DNA of 64,000 nt from an uncultured Algibacter sp. (GTDB lineage: Bacteria > Bacteroidota > Bacteroidia > Flavobacteriales > Flavobacteriaceae): assembly GCF_947490405.1 (NCBI RefSeq), contig NZ_CANLGU010000003.1:248001-312000 (forward strand). Direction: 5' to 3'. The notes beneath the pieces were generated by a model. It did not search any database, was not told where the DNA came from, and saw only the letters and a program-made list of their open reading frames with translations. Shown piece after piece: positions 43,944-52,483 of the stretch. Made by a program: the position numbers and the translations under genes. Numbering within the stretch: position 1 is the stretch's first letter; every line of letters starts with the position of its first letter.

Positions 43944-46436
43944 ATGAAGCTAATAACCTTCTTATTGCTATGCTTTTGTGTTATTCTGAATCCAGAAGCA
44001 CAAACAAAAAAGGTTTATCAAATAACAAGAACACAAAAGCCTCCAAATATTGACGGTGTTATTAATGAAGGTACATGGGATAATTTACAAATAGCCACAG
44101 ACTTTATTCAATTTAGGCCAGATGTTGGAAAATCTCCAATAAAAGAAAAGCGAACTGAAGTAAAAATGTGCTATGATGATAAAGCTATTTATATAGCTGC
44201 TTATCTACATGACAATCCTGACGATGTTATGCGCCAATTCACACAGCGCGATAATTTTGGGCAATCCGATTTTTTTGGTATAATCTTCAATCCTAATAAT
44301 GATGCCCAAAACAACACCGAATTTTTTGTTTTTAGCTCTGGAACCCAAGCTGATGCTGTTGAAAGCCCTAATAATGGTGAAGATTTTGGATGGAATGCTG
44401 TTTGGGAAAGCGCTGTAAAACTTGTTGATGATGGCTGGGTTGTTGAAATAAAAATACCTTACAGGGCATTGCGGTTTACACAACAAGAAGATCCAACTTG
44501 GGGCATACAATTTCATAGGCACTTTAGAAAAACAAGAGCTCAATATACTTGGAATGCTATTGATGTTACTAAAGGTAATTTTGGGTTGTATAATGCAGAA
44601 TTAAAGGGATTAAAAAATATTAAACCGCCTACTCGATTGAGTTTTTACCCATATGCTTCTAGTCTAGTTAGTACTTTTGATGGTGAAACCGAAACCGATT
44701 TTGCTGCTGGCTTGGATGTGAAGTATGGCATTACTGAAAACATAACTTTAGACGCCACTTTAATTCCTGATTTTAGTCAAGCTGGTTTTGACAATGTTGA
44801 ATTGAATTTAGGTCCCTTCGAGCAACAATTTGCAGAACAAAGGCAGTTTTTTACAGAGGGTGTTGATTTATTTAATAAAGGAAGATTATTCTATTCAAGA
44901 CGCATAGGTGGCAACCCTACTGTTACTCCTGAAACTGCAGATGATGAGGATGTTATTGATTATCCAGAAAAAGTGCAAATGATTAATGCCATAAAAATAT
45001 CTGGCAGAACTAAAAAAGGCTTAGGTATTGGTTTCTTTAATGCTATTACTGAAAAAACTTCAGCTACTATTGAAAAGACTGAAATAATTAACGAAAATAC
45101 ACCTAGCGAACAAACTATAAAATCGAGACGAAAAGAAATTGTTGAACCACTTGCAAACTATAATATTATGGTTCTAGATCAGCAATTTAATAAAAACTCA
45201 TCTGTAACTTTAATCAACACAAACGTAACTCGAGATGGAAATTTTAGAGATGCCAACGTAACAGGTTTGTTATTAGATTTAGTAAACAAAAAGAATACTT
45301 ATGGTGCTCAAGGCGAAGTTAAAATGAGTACTTTCAATGATGTTGAGAATCAAGAAAACGGCTATAGTGCTAGATTAGGTATTAGTAAAAACAGCGGTAA
45401 ACTAAGGTATAATATTAATTATAGCTATGCAGATGAGCACTACAATATTAACGACTTAGGTATACTATTTAGAAATAACTATAGTAACTTTCGTGGAGAA
45501 ATAAATTACAGAATCTTTAAACCAACAAAAAAGCTGAATAACTTTTGGGCTGGCTTTTGGTTCAATTATAATCAACTGGCTAATCCGAATACTTATACTG
45601 GGACTAATAGTGGTTTTTATATTAATGCAACAACAAAAAAACTATTCTCTTTTGGCGGTAATATATTTACAAACATTGGAAAGCGTTATGATTATTTTGA
45701 GCCAAGAAATGGATTTGATAGCTTTTTTATAACTAAAAACTATACAGAATCTAATGTAAGAATATCTTCTGATTACAATAAGTTTTTTGCGTTAAATGCA
45801 AATTTTGGATATGGGTTGTTTTTTGACAAAGAAAGAGACAATTATAGCAATTGGTGGTATGGTATTGGACCACGCTTTAAGTTTAATGATAAATTTTTAG
45901 TTGTTTTACGCTATGAATATGATGACTATTTTGGGGATAGAGGTTACATTAACGGACAAGATGTTGATGGAGAAATTATTTTTGGTCAACGAGAGCGCAT
46001 TGAAACTGAAGTGAGTATTTCTGGAAGTTATAACTTCAATCCTTTTAACGCATTAACTTTAAGCTTTAGAAATTATTTAAGTCGTGTAACTTATGATAAT
46101 CAAGTTTACAATTTACAAAATGATGGTAGTTTAGACATATCCAATACTAACACCAAAACAACTATTGGCAATGATACTGATTTTAATCCTGATGCAAATT
46201 TTAACACTTGGAATTTAGACTTTAGCTATACTTGGCAATTTGCTCCAGGTAGTCAATTAACGGCATTGTATAGAAATCAGATTTTTAATTTTTCTGACGA
46301 TTCTCAAGACAGTTACTTTGATAGTTTAAATAACTTATTTGACCAAGAAAAGCGAAATACTTTTTCCTTAAGATTGGTTTACTTTATTGATTATAATGAT
46401 GCTAAAAATATATTCAAAAACAAAAAGAGTTCATAA
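43944..46436 (+). CDS. DUF5916 outer-membrane protein with CBM9-like N-terminal domain
   Basis: An 830-residue exported protein. The signal peptide ends near EAQTK. An N-terminal CBM9-like beta-sandwich (about 25-215) reads KPPNIDGVINEGTWDNLQIATDF and VKMCYDDKAIYIAAYLHDNP. The DUF5916 region (about 230-830) has the conserved DATLIPDFSQAGFDNVELNLGPFEQQFAEQRQFFTEG and then many alternating strands ending in aromatic-rich turns (YRNQIFNFSDDSQDSYFDSL, NTFSLRLVYFIDY), as in an outer-membrane beta barrel. It may take part in import or export of a glycan or other ligand; that is inference. Confidence 0.88.
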   Translation: MKLITFLLLCFCVILNPEAQTKKVYQITRTQKPPNIDGVINEGTWDNLQIATDFIQFRPDVGKSPIKEKRTEVKMCYDDKAIYIAAYLHDNPDDVMRQFTQRDNFGQSDFFGIIFNPNNDAQNNTEFFVFSSGTQADAVESPNNGEDFGWNAVWESAVKLVDDGWVVEIKIPYRALRFTQQEDPTWGIQFHRHFRKTRAQYTWNAIDVTKGNFGLYNAELKGLKNIKPPTRLSFYPYASSLVSTFDGETETDFAAGLDVKYGITENITLDATLIPDFSQAGFDNVELNLGPFEQQFAEQRQFFTEGVDLFNKGRLFYSRRIGGNPTVTPETADDEDVIDYPEKVQMINAIKISGRTKKGLGIGFFNAITEKTSATIEKTEIINENTPSEQTIKSRRKEIVEPLANYNIMVLDQQFNKNSSVTLINTNVTRDGNFRDANVTGLLLDLVNKKNTYGAQGEVKMSTFNDVENQENGYSARLGISKNSGKLRYNINYSYADEHYNINDLGILFRNNYSNFRGEINYRIFKPTKKLNNFWAGFWFNYNQLANPNTYTGTNSGFYINATTKKLFSFGGNIFTNIGKRYDYFEPRNGFDSFFITKNYTESNVRISSDYNKFFALNANFGYGLFFDKERDNYSNWWYGIGPRFKFNDKFLVVLRYEYDDYFGDRGYINGQDVDGEIIFGQRERIETEVSISGSYNFNPFNALTLSFRNYLSRVTYDNQVYNLQNDGSLDISNTNTKTTIGNDTDFNPDANFNTWNLDFSYTWQFAPGSQLTALYRNQIFNFSDDSQDSYFDSLNNLFDQEKRNTFSLRLVYFIDYNDAKNIFKNKKSS

Positions 46437-46486
46437 TTGTTCATCACAGTATAATGTAGTAAATTCACTGCTATTATTTTTTATAG

Positions 46487-47149
46487 ATGATTCAAGCAAA
46501 AAACATTCATAAATATTACGGCGACTTACAGGTTTTAAAAGGGGTTGATGTAGAAATTAATAAAGGTGAAATTGTTTCTATTGTAGGAGCTTCTGGTGCA
46601 GGTAAAACAACTTTATTACACATTTTAGGTACTCTAGATAAGGGGGCCTCTAAAGATAATTCTGAATTACTAATTAATGGAACCGATGTTAACAGTCTAA
46701 AAGACAAAGCTTTAGCGAAGTTTAGGAACGAACATATTGGTTTTATCTTTCAATTTCATCAACTACTCCCGGAATTTACAGCTATAGAGAATGTTTGTTT
46801 ACCAGCTTTTATAAAAGGCACCAAAAAAACCGAAGCAGAAAAACGAGCTAAAGAGCTTTTAGATTTTTTAGGTTTATCTCATCGCTACAATCATAAACCT
46901 AACGAGCTTTCTGGTGGAGAACAACAACGCGTTGCTGTAGCTAGAGCTTTAATTAATAATCCTGATTTAATTTTTGCTGATGAACCTTCTGGTAATCTGG
47001 ATAGTGAGTCTGCTGAAAACTTACACAATCTATTTTTTAAACTCCGAGATGAGTTTGGACAAACTTTTGTAATTGTTACACACAATGAAGAATTGGCTAA
47101 TATGGCAGATAGAAAATTAACTATGGTAGATGGGAATTTTAAACTCTAA
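46487..47149 (+). CDS. lolD: ABC transporter ATP-binding protein, LolD-like
   Basis: ATPase subunit resembling LolD of the lipoprotein-releasing LolCDE complex. Walker [15 protein letters not shown], the family Q-loop text [20 protein letters not shown], signature [15 protein letters not shown] and Walker [17 protein letters not shown] are intact. The length of 220 residues is normal. The permease (LolC/E) is not adjacent, so the assignment to Lol rather than a MacB-type exporter rests on sequence pattern. It ends within the 3' end of the convergent MFS gene (11-base overlap). Confidence 0.9.
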   Translation: MIQAKNIHKYYGDLQVLKGVDVEINKGEIVSIVGASGAGKTTLLHILGTLDKGASKDNSELLINGTDVNSLKDKALAKFRNEHIGFIFQFHQLLPEFTAIENVCLPAFIKGTKKTEAEKRAKELLDFLGLSHRYNHKPNELSGGEQQRVAVARALINNPDLIFADEPSGNLDSESAENLHNLFFKLRDEFGQTFVIVTHNEELANMADRKLTMVDGNFKL

Positions 47150-48314
47150 ACTTATTTAAAGCAAATTGGAGCACACCAAAAAATGGACCAATAGCTAGTA
47201 CTAAGAAAAGGTGTCTTACTTCAATACTGTTTTGCATGCTATTGATTAATTGTATACTCAATATAGTTATACCAAACCCAATAGAGTTTACAATAGTGAG
47301 TGCAGTACCTTTAGCGTAATTTGGTGCACTTTGCGCTACTAAAGTTGAAAATAGTGGTGAATCTGCAATAACTACAATTCCCCAAAAAAGAAGAAACCCA
47401 AGAAACACTGTTTCCGAACTAATTAAAAAAAATATAGGAGACACTAAGCAACATATACATGATAGCGAGAGTGTTGCTACAGCAACTTTTTTTGGTGTAT
47501 ATATTTGGGATAAAAAACCAGAGAACACACAGCCAACTGCACCAATACCAATTATAATAAAACTCCACAACGAAACATTAAAATGTGCGTTGTTATGATG
47601 ACCTAAATATCGACTTAATATAAATGGTACAAAGGCCCAAAAGGCATAAAGTTCCCACATGTGTCCAAAATATCCAAAAGCGGCACTTCTAAATTTTTTA
47701 ATTTTAAACACACTGTAAAACAAAGTAATATCAAATTTTTGCGATTTCACTTTATATGGACCTTCAGGTACAAAAAGTACTAAAACCAAACCGCCTAGAA
47801 AAGCGACTATTGAAGTAATATATACTAAACTCTTCCATGAAATAAAATCTCCAAACACTTTTAAAGCATGAGGAAATGCGGTTCCAATTACCAATGCACC
47901 AACTAAAAACCCTAATGATTTTCCTAATCCGCTTTTAAAGAAATCAGAAGCTATTTTCATTCCTACTGGATATATTCCAGCTAAGAAAAACCCAGTACCA
48001 AACCGGATAGCAAACAAACTTTTAAAAGTATTAACCTCTAATACTGTTAAAAGATTTATACCTGAAGCAATCATTGCAGAGATAAAAAAAACTTTTGAAG
48101 CAGAAAATCGATCAGAAATAGCTAAAATAGCAAATAAAAAAGTTCCGATAATAAAACCAAACTGTACAGCAGAGGTTAAATGAGACAGCGAAGACAAGCT
48201 CAAATTAAAGTTTCCTATTAAATCAAAAATAATGGCATTTCCAGCAAACCATAAAGATGTACAGCAAAACTGAGCAAAAACAATAATTGGTAAAATATAT
48301 TTTTTAATTGGCAT
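47139..48314 (-). CDS. MFS transporter
   Basis: Major facilitator superfamily permease of 391 residues with about 12 membrane helices. Conserved features include the first-half sequence [24 protein letters not shown] (motif A position), [25 protein letters not shown] and the second-half [38 protein letters not shown]. The substrate is not evident. It is convergent with lolD and divergent from the TIGR02757 gene. Confidence 0.9.
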   Translation of the reverse strand: MPIKKYILPIIVFAQFCCTSLWFAGNAIIFDLIGNFNLSLSSLSHLTSAVQFGFIIGTFLFAILAISDRFSASKVFFISAMIASGINLLTVLEVNTFKSLFAIRFGTGFFLAGIYPVGMKIASDFFKSGLGKSLGFLVGALVIGTAFPHALKVFGDFISWKSLVYITSIVAFLGGLVLVLFVPEGPYKVKSQKFDITLFYSVFKIKKFRSAAFGYFGHMWELYAFWAFVPFILSRYLGHHNNAHFNVSLWSFIIIGIGAVGCVFSGFLSQIYTPKKVAVATLSLSCICCLVSPIFFLISSETVFLGFLLFWGIVVIADSPLFSTLVAQSAPNYAKGTALTIVNSIGFGITILSIQLINSMQNSIEVRHLFLVLAIGPFFGVLQFALNKFRV

Positions 48315-48376
48315 TAAGCTTTTTTCTATATCTAAATAAAATAAATCAGTCTCCTTTATGTTCTGCTAATTACAGT

Positions 48377-48384
48377 TATTTTTG
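48377..48384 (+). promoter_or_regulatory. -7 promoter box of the TIGR02757 gene
   Basis: TATTTTTG ends six bases before the ATG at 48391, the same spacing as for smpB. The ORF-track TTG start at 48382 lies inside the box. Confidence 0.5.
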
Positions 48385-48390
48385 TTAAAT

Positions 48391-49176
48391 ATGAATAGAA
48401 GTACAAAAAAAATTCCTAGAGCTGAGTTAAAAGATTTTCTAGACACTAAAATTGAAGCCTATAATAATCCTAAATTTATTGAAAGTGACCCCATACAAAT
48501 TCCACATAGCTTTAGTAAAAAAGAAGATATTGAAATTTCTGGTTTTTTAATAGCTACTATAGCTTGGGGAAACCGAAAAAGCATCATAAATAATGGCAAA
48601 AAGTTAATACAACTGCTTGATAACTCACCGCATGATTTTGTAATGAATCATCAAGAAACTGATTTAGAAAAGCTTCTCCCTTTTGTTCATAGAACCTTTA
48701 ATGGCGATGATTGTATTCAGTTTATTAAATCGCTTCAAAATATTTACAAAAACCATAGTGGTTTAGAGGCAGTTTTTGCAAATCATGCTAAAAACGATTC
48801 TCTTCAACATGCCATTTCAAAATTTAAAACTATTTTTTTTGAGATTGAACATTTAAAACGTACGCAAAAACATGTAAGCGACCCCATGAAAAATTCTGCT
48901 GCAAAACGCATAAACATGTTTTTAAGATGGATGGTTAGAGATGATAAAGCTGGTGTTGATTTTGGTATATGGAAATCTATATCTCCCAGTTTACTTTCTT
49001 GCCCTTTGGATGTACATTCAGGAAATGTAGCTAGAAAACTAAAGTTGTTAAAGCGTAAACAAAACGATGCTAAAGCCTTAGCTGAATTAGATAAATCTCT
49101 TAGAAAACTAGATTCTAAAGACCCTGTTAAATATGATTTTGCGCTATTTGGTTTAGGAGTTTTTGAAGGTTTTTAG
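48391..49176 (+). CDS. TIGR02757 family (DUF2400) protein
   Basis: A cytoplasmic protein of 261 residues from the ATG at 48391; the track's TTG start three codons earlier falls in the promoter box. Family text is clear: IPHSFSKKEDIEISGFLIATIAWGNRKSIINNGKKLIQLLD, the central helix-rich segment, KRINMFLRWMVRDDKAGVDFGIWKSISPSLLSCPLDVHSGNVARKL and PVKYDFALFGLGVFEGF. The family resembles helix-hairpin-helix DNA glycosylase folds, so a role in nucleic acid repair is possible, but the activity is not established. Confidence 0.9.
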   Translation: MNRSTKKIPRAELKDFLDTKIEAYNNPKFIESDPIQIPHSFSKKEDIEISGFLIATIAWGNRKSIINNGKKLIQLLDNSPHDFVMNHQETDLEKLLPFVHRTFNGDDCIQFIKSLQNIYKNHSGLEAVFANHAKNDSLQHAISKFKTIFFEIEHLKRTQKHVSDPMKNSAAKRINMFLRWMVRDDKAGVDFGIWKSISPSLLSCPLDVHSGNVARKLKLLKRKQNDAKALAELDKSLRKLDSKDPVKYDFALFGLGVFEGF

Positions 49177-49195
49177 AATTTTAATGAACGTACAT

Positions 49196-49352
49196 TTGCG
49201 TTAGGGATAGAAGCGGCATCCTTTTTAAAAATCTTTAAAAAACAAGTTGCTTAGAAACTATAATTTAACAGATTGCTACGATTGTTCCTCCCTCAGGATA
49301 ACGTTTTAAAAAGATATAGCGAATAGCCCGACCCTTTTGGTAACGCCATAAA
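49196..49352. repeat. Composite copy of the GGCGTTACC/GATAGTAGTGG repeat
   Basis: Starts GCGTTAGGGATAGAAGCGGC and ends CGAATAGCCCGACCC then GGTAACGCC, the best-defined ends in the window. Between them CTTTTTAAAAA pairs with TTTTAAAAAG, and the centre (49271-49303, GATTGCTACGATTGTTCCTC then CCTCAGGATAAC) is a relic of a second family, the AGATTGCTTCGTTCCTC-type repeat. It fills the space between two convergent genes. Confidence 0.7.
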
Positions 49353-49388
49353 AAAAACGATTGACAAACATTTAGTTTATCAATCGTT
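49349..49388 (-). terminator. Terminator of the M61 peptidase gene
   Basis: On the - strand AACGATTGA / TCAATCGTT, extended by AAAC/GTTT after one mismatch, then a run of at least seven T residues, 28 bases past the stop. Confidence 0.8.
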
Positions 49389-49416
49389 AATTCTAATTAG
49401 TAATATTAAAATACTA

Positions 49417-51309
49417 TTACCCTCTTAACCAAGCTTCACGCAATGCTTTTTGAGCATCTGTTGCATTTTCTTTTTCTTTTAATATTTTCGCAGACTTATA
49501 TGCTTGTGTTAGAGTTGTTTTTATAATAACTTCTTCTCCATCGCGCAGTAAAACAACCTCTACATCTCTACCTGGTTTCCAGCCAAAAACCCCACCTAAA
49601 ACTTGATTAGCATTTTGTAAAGTTACTTCTGTACCATCAATAGATTTGATGATATCATTTGGTTGTACGCCTTGTTCTTTCCAGAAACTTACCCCTAAGG
49701 CACTATCTGTGAAGAAAATCCCTTTATCTGGATCACCACTTACAATGGGTGTATTATCTAACATAATATAATTAGTTTCTGCCTTACCATCTCCTATTTC
49801 TAAACCTGCTTTATCAAAGAAAACATTATAATCAATTGGAATATCTCCAACGACATGCGTGTTTAAAAACTCGCCAACTGATGGATACGTCATAGCTGTG
49901 ATTTCTTCTATTAATTTATCATCTTCAAAAGGTTTATTTTTACCATATTTATTGGAAAGCTCTTTCATTAGAGATAAAATACCTCTATTACCATTACTTG
50001 CTTCTCGTATTAAAATATCGATACACATACCTATTAATGCCCCTTTTTGATATACATTTAAATATTGATCTTTATAAGGTGCTTTGAGTACATTTTCACT
50101 CATGATAGTGAAACTCATGGCATCATTTAGCTTTTTTGATGCCTTAATTTTACCTAATATTTTGTTATAAAAATCTTTTTCTTCTACCAAACCTTGATCT
50201 ACTTGGAATAGGGTTGCAAAGTATTCTGTAACTCCCTCGTACATCCACAGATGTTTTGAAAATGTTGGGTTGTTGTAGTCAAAATAGTGTACATCCTCAG
50301 AATGAACACTCAACGGTGTAACGATATGAAAAAATTCATGAGACACTACATCTGTCATAGCTGAGGCAATAGCATCTTGATCCATAGCTTCTGGCAAAAC
50401 TACTACTGTAGATGTATGATGCTCTAATGCACCGAATCCTTTGGGAGACCCTTCCGACCCATCAGAAAGGTATAAGTAAATATCATATCGTGGTGTTGAG
50501 TTAATATCTCCCATATACACTTTTTGAGCTTGCATCATTTTAAAGACAACATCTTTAAGCGATTTTGCTGTATGCACTTTGTTTGGTGAGTATACACTTA
50601 AAACAATTTTAATATCGCCTACCTGAAATTCTTCAACATCTAATTTACCATACATCATTGGGTTATCAGTTATATCGAAATATCTTGGAGCAAGGTAACT
50701 TGTAGTTGTCATTTTACCATCCTCACTTGCTTTAGAACTTATATTTTGTAGAGCTGAAGTACGAATAAAATCTGATGGTGCAGTAATATCTAACTTGTAT
50801 TGATTATTTTTTAAAGAATCGAAGTATCCTATAAACCCATGTAAGTTTAACACATAGTTTTCTGGCTCAATATTAGTACCTGATGGTGAAAAAGGGGTAT
50901 CTTTTCCGATACCACCCGTTTTTTCGATATCGTACGTATCATTAACCAAATAAGTTATTTTATCTAGCTCTTTTGCATTTGCAATAGTCCAAGAGTTTGT
51001 ATCTAATTTACTTACAGCCATTTCGTTTCCTTTATAATCAAAGGCTTTAAAGCTATCGATGTACTTACCAAAGTCACTTACTGAGTATGTTCCTTGCACT
51101 ACTCTTGGAAGCCTGTATGTAACCGTTTCTACTGTAAAACGCCCCGGGTTGATTATTACTGGTGCTTTATCATCAGTAATGTTGGATAAATTTATTGAAG
51201 TTTCAATAGGTAAATTTGTTGCTAAATCGTTGATAGCATTTTTATTGGAGCCACAACCTACTAATATGGCACCAGCAAAAAATGCTAGAAGTGTTTTTGT
51301 AGTCATCAA
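49417..51309 (-). CDS. M61-family (glycyl aminopeptidase-like) metallopeptidase with PDZ domain
   Basis: Lipoprotein zinc peptidase of 630 residues (lipobox AILVGCGSNK). An N-terminal beta domain (about 40-260) is typical of M61. The thermolysin-like catalytic domain has HExxH in VVSHEFFHIVTP and the third ligand glutamate in MYEGVTEYFATLF. A PDZ domain (about 500-595) reads ALGVSFWKEQGVQPNDIIKSIDGTEVTLQNANQVL. Family members prefer N-terminal Gly or Ala. It is probably periplasmic or surface attached, with its own terminator. Confidence 0.93.
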   Translation of the reverse strand: MMTTKTLLAFFAGAILVGCGSNKNAINDLATNLPIETSINLSNITDDKAPVIINPGRFTVETVTYRLPRVVQGTYSVSDFGKYIDSFKAFDYKGNEMAVSKLDTNSWTIANAKELDKITYLVNDTYDIEKTGGIGKDTPFSPSGTNIEPENYVLNLHGFIGYFDSLKNNQYKLDITAPSDFIRTSALQNISSKASEDGKMTTTSYLAPRYFDITDNPMMYGKLDVEEFQVGDIKIVLSVYSPNKVHTAKSLKDVVFKMMQAQKVYMGDINSTPRYDIYLYLSDGSEGSPKGFGALEHHTSTVVVLPEAMDQDAIASAMTDVVSHEFFHIVTPLSVHSEDVHYFDYNNPTFSKHLWMYEGVTEYFATLFQVDQGLVEEKDFYNKILGKIKASKKLNDAMSFTIMSENVLKAPYKDQYLNVYQKGALIGMCIDILIREASNGNRGILSLMKELSNKYGKNKPFEDDKLIEEITAMTYPSVGEFLNTHVVGDIPIDYNVFFDKAGLEIGDGKAETNYIMLDNTPIVSGDPDKGIFFTDSALGVSFWKEQGVQPNDIIKSIDGTEVTLQNANQVLGGVFGWKPGRDVEVVLLRDGEEVIIKTTLTQAYKSAKILKEKENATDAQKALREAWLRG

Positions 51310-51393
51310 AATCGATTTTATAATTTTTTAATTGACGTGCAAATTACCATAATGTTACGGGGTGCTTTCTTAAGGTTTTGTTAAATTCGCAAT

Positions 51394-52401
51394 ATGCAAG
51401 ACCCATTAATTAGCATCTTAATTCCATTTAAAAATACTGAAACATTTATTAGTGATTGTTTAGTATCTATTACAAATCAGACTTACACCAATTGGGAATT
51501 ACTGATTGTTGATGATAACTCAACTGATTCTAGCTTTAACATTGCAAATACTTTTGCAAAAAAAGATTCTAGAATAACCCTTTTAAAGAATTCTGGAAAT
51601 GGTATTATTGATGCTCTACAACTGGCTTTTAAATCGAGTTCTGGTACTTTTATAACCCGAATGGATAGTGATGATTTGATGCGACCTAATAAACTTGAAA
51701 TCCTGTCCAACAATTTAATACAATATGGTAAAGGACATATAGCAACAGGCTTAGTAAATTATTTTTCTGCTGAAGGTATTAAATCTGGATATAAAAATTA
51801 TGAAGAATGGTTGAATTCGTTAACAAAAAAAGGCACTAACTTTTCTGAAATTTATAAAGAGTGTGTTATCCCATCCCCTTGTTGGATGATAAATCGAGAA
51901 GATTTAATTGCTTGTAATGCATTTAACCCCAAAAGGTATCCTGAAGACTATGATTTAGCTTTTCGTTTTTACAAAAAAGGTTTAAAGTGTATTCCTTGTA
52001 ATACAGTTTTACATGATTGGAGGGATTATAGCTATCGTACATCTAGAACAGATGACCACTATGCCGAAAATCACTTTATTCCTTTAAAACTAGATTATTT
52101 TTTAGAACTAGATTATATTTCTGAGAAAACACTTGTGGTTTGGGGTGCTGGTGCGAAAGGTAAATTTATAGCTAAATCATTGATAGAAAAAGACATCGTT
52201 TTTGAATGGATTTGTGATAACCCAAAAAAGATTGGTAAAGATATTTACGGCAAAATTTTAAAGCCTTTTAGTTATTTAGAAGACATTAATAATATGCAAA
52301 GTATTATTACCGTTGCTAACCAAGTTGAACAAAAGGGCATTAGAGATTATATGAATAAGCTTAATCTAAAACCTATTTTCGATTATGTTTTCTTTTGCTA
52401 A
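51394..52401 (+). CDS. Family 2 glycosyltransferase with C-terminal Rossmann-like domain
   Basis: A GT-A fold glycosyltransferase (about 1-225): ISILIPFKNTETFISDCLVSITNQTYTNWELLIVDDNSTD and the metal-binding DxD region RMDSDDLMRP. A catalytic-side PEDYDLAFRFYKKG follows. The last 110 residues form a separate module starting LVVWGAGAKGKFIAKSLIEKDIVFEWICDNPKKIG, a Rossmann-type nucleotide-binding motif like that at the end of some C-methyltransferases. The acceptor and sugar are unknown. The gene stands alone, so assignment to an O-antigen or capsule locus is not possible. Confidence 0.88.
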   Translation: MQDPLISILIPFKNTETFISDCLVSITNQTYTNWELLIVDDNSTDSSFNIANTFAKKDSRITLLKNSGNGIIDALQLAFKSSSGTFITRMDSDDLMRPNKLEILSNNLIQYGKGHIATGLVNYFSAEGIKSGYKNYEEWLNSLTKKGTNFSEIYKECVIPSPCWMINREDLIACNAFNPKRYPEDYDLAFRFYKKGLKCIPCNTVLHDWRDYSYRTSRTDDHYAENHFIPLKLDYFLELDYISEKTLVVWGAGAKGKFIAKSLIEKDIVFEWICDNPKKIGKDIYGKILKPFSYLEDINNMQSIITVANQVEQKGIRDYMNKLNLKPIFDYVFFC

Positions 52402-52459
52402 ATAAAAGCTATTAATTTAAAATTACAACAGGCAAGTTTATAAATTCATTTGCATTTTC

Positions 52460-52467
52460 TATATTTG
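52460..52467 (+). promoter_or_regulatory. -7 promoter box of the BatA/dihydroorotase operon
   Basis: TATATTTG matches TAnnTTTG, 16 bases before the ATG at 52484. No -33 element with normal spacing is obvious. Confidence 0.45.
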
Positions 52468-52483
52468 CCCAATCTAAATAAAC

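Noticed and set aside
46487-47149. lolD gene as part of a complete LolCDE operon
   Set aside because: No permease gene is adjacent; the downstream gene is a convergent MFS transporter.
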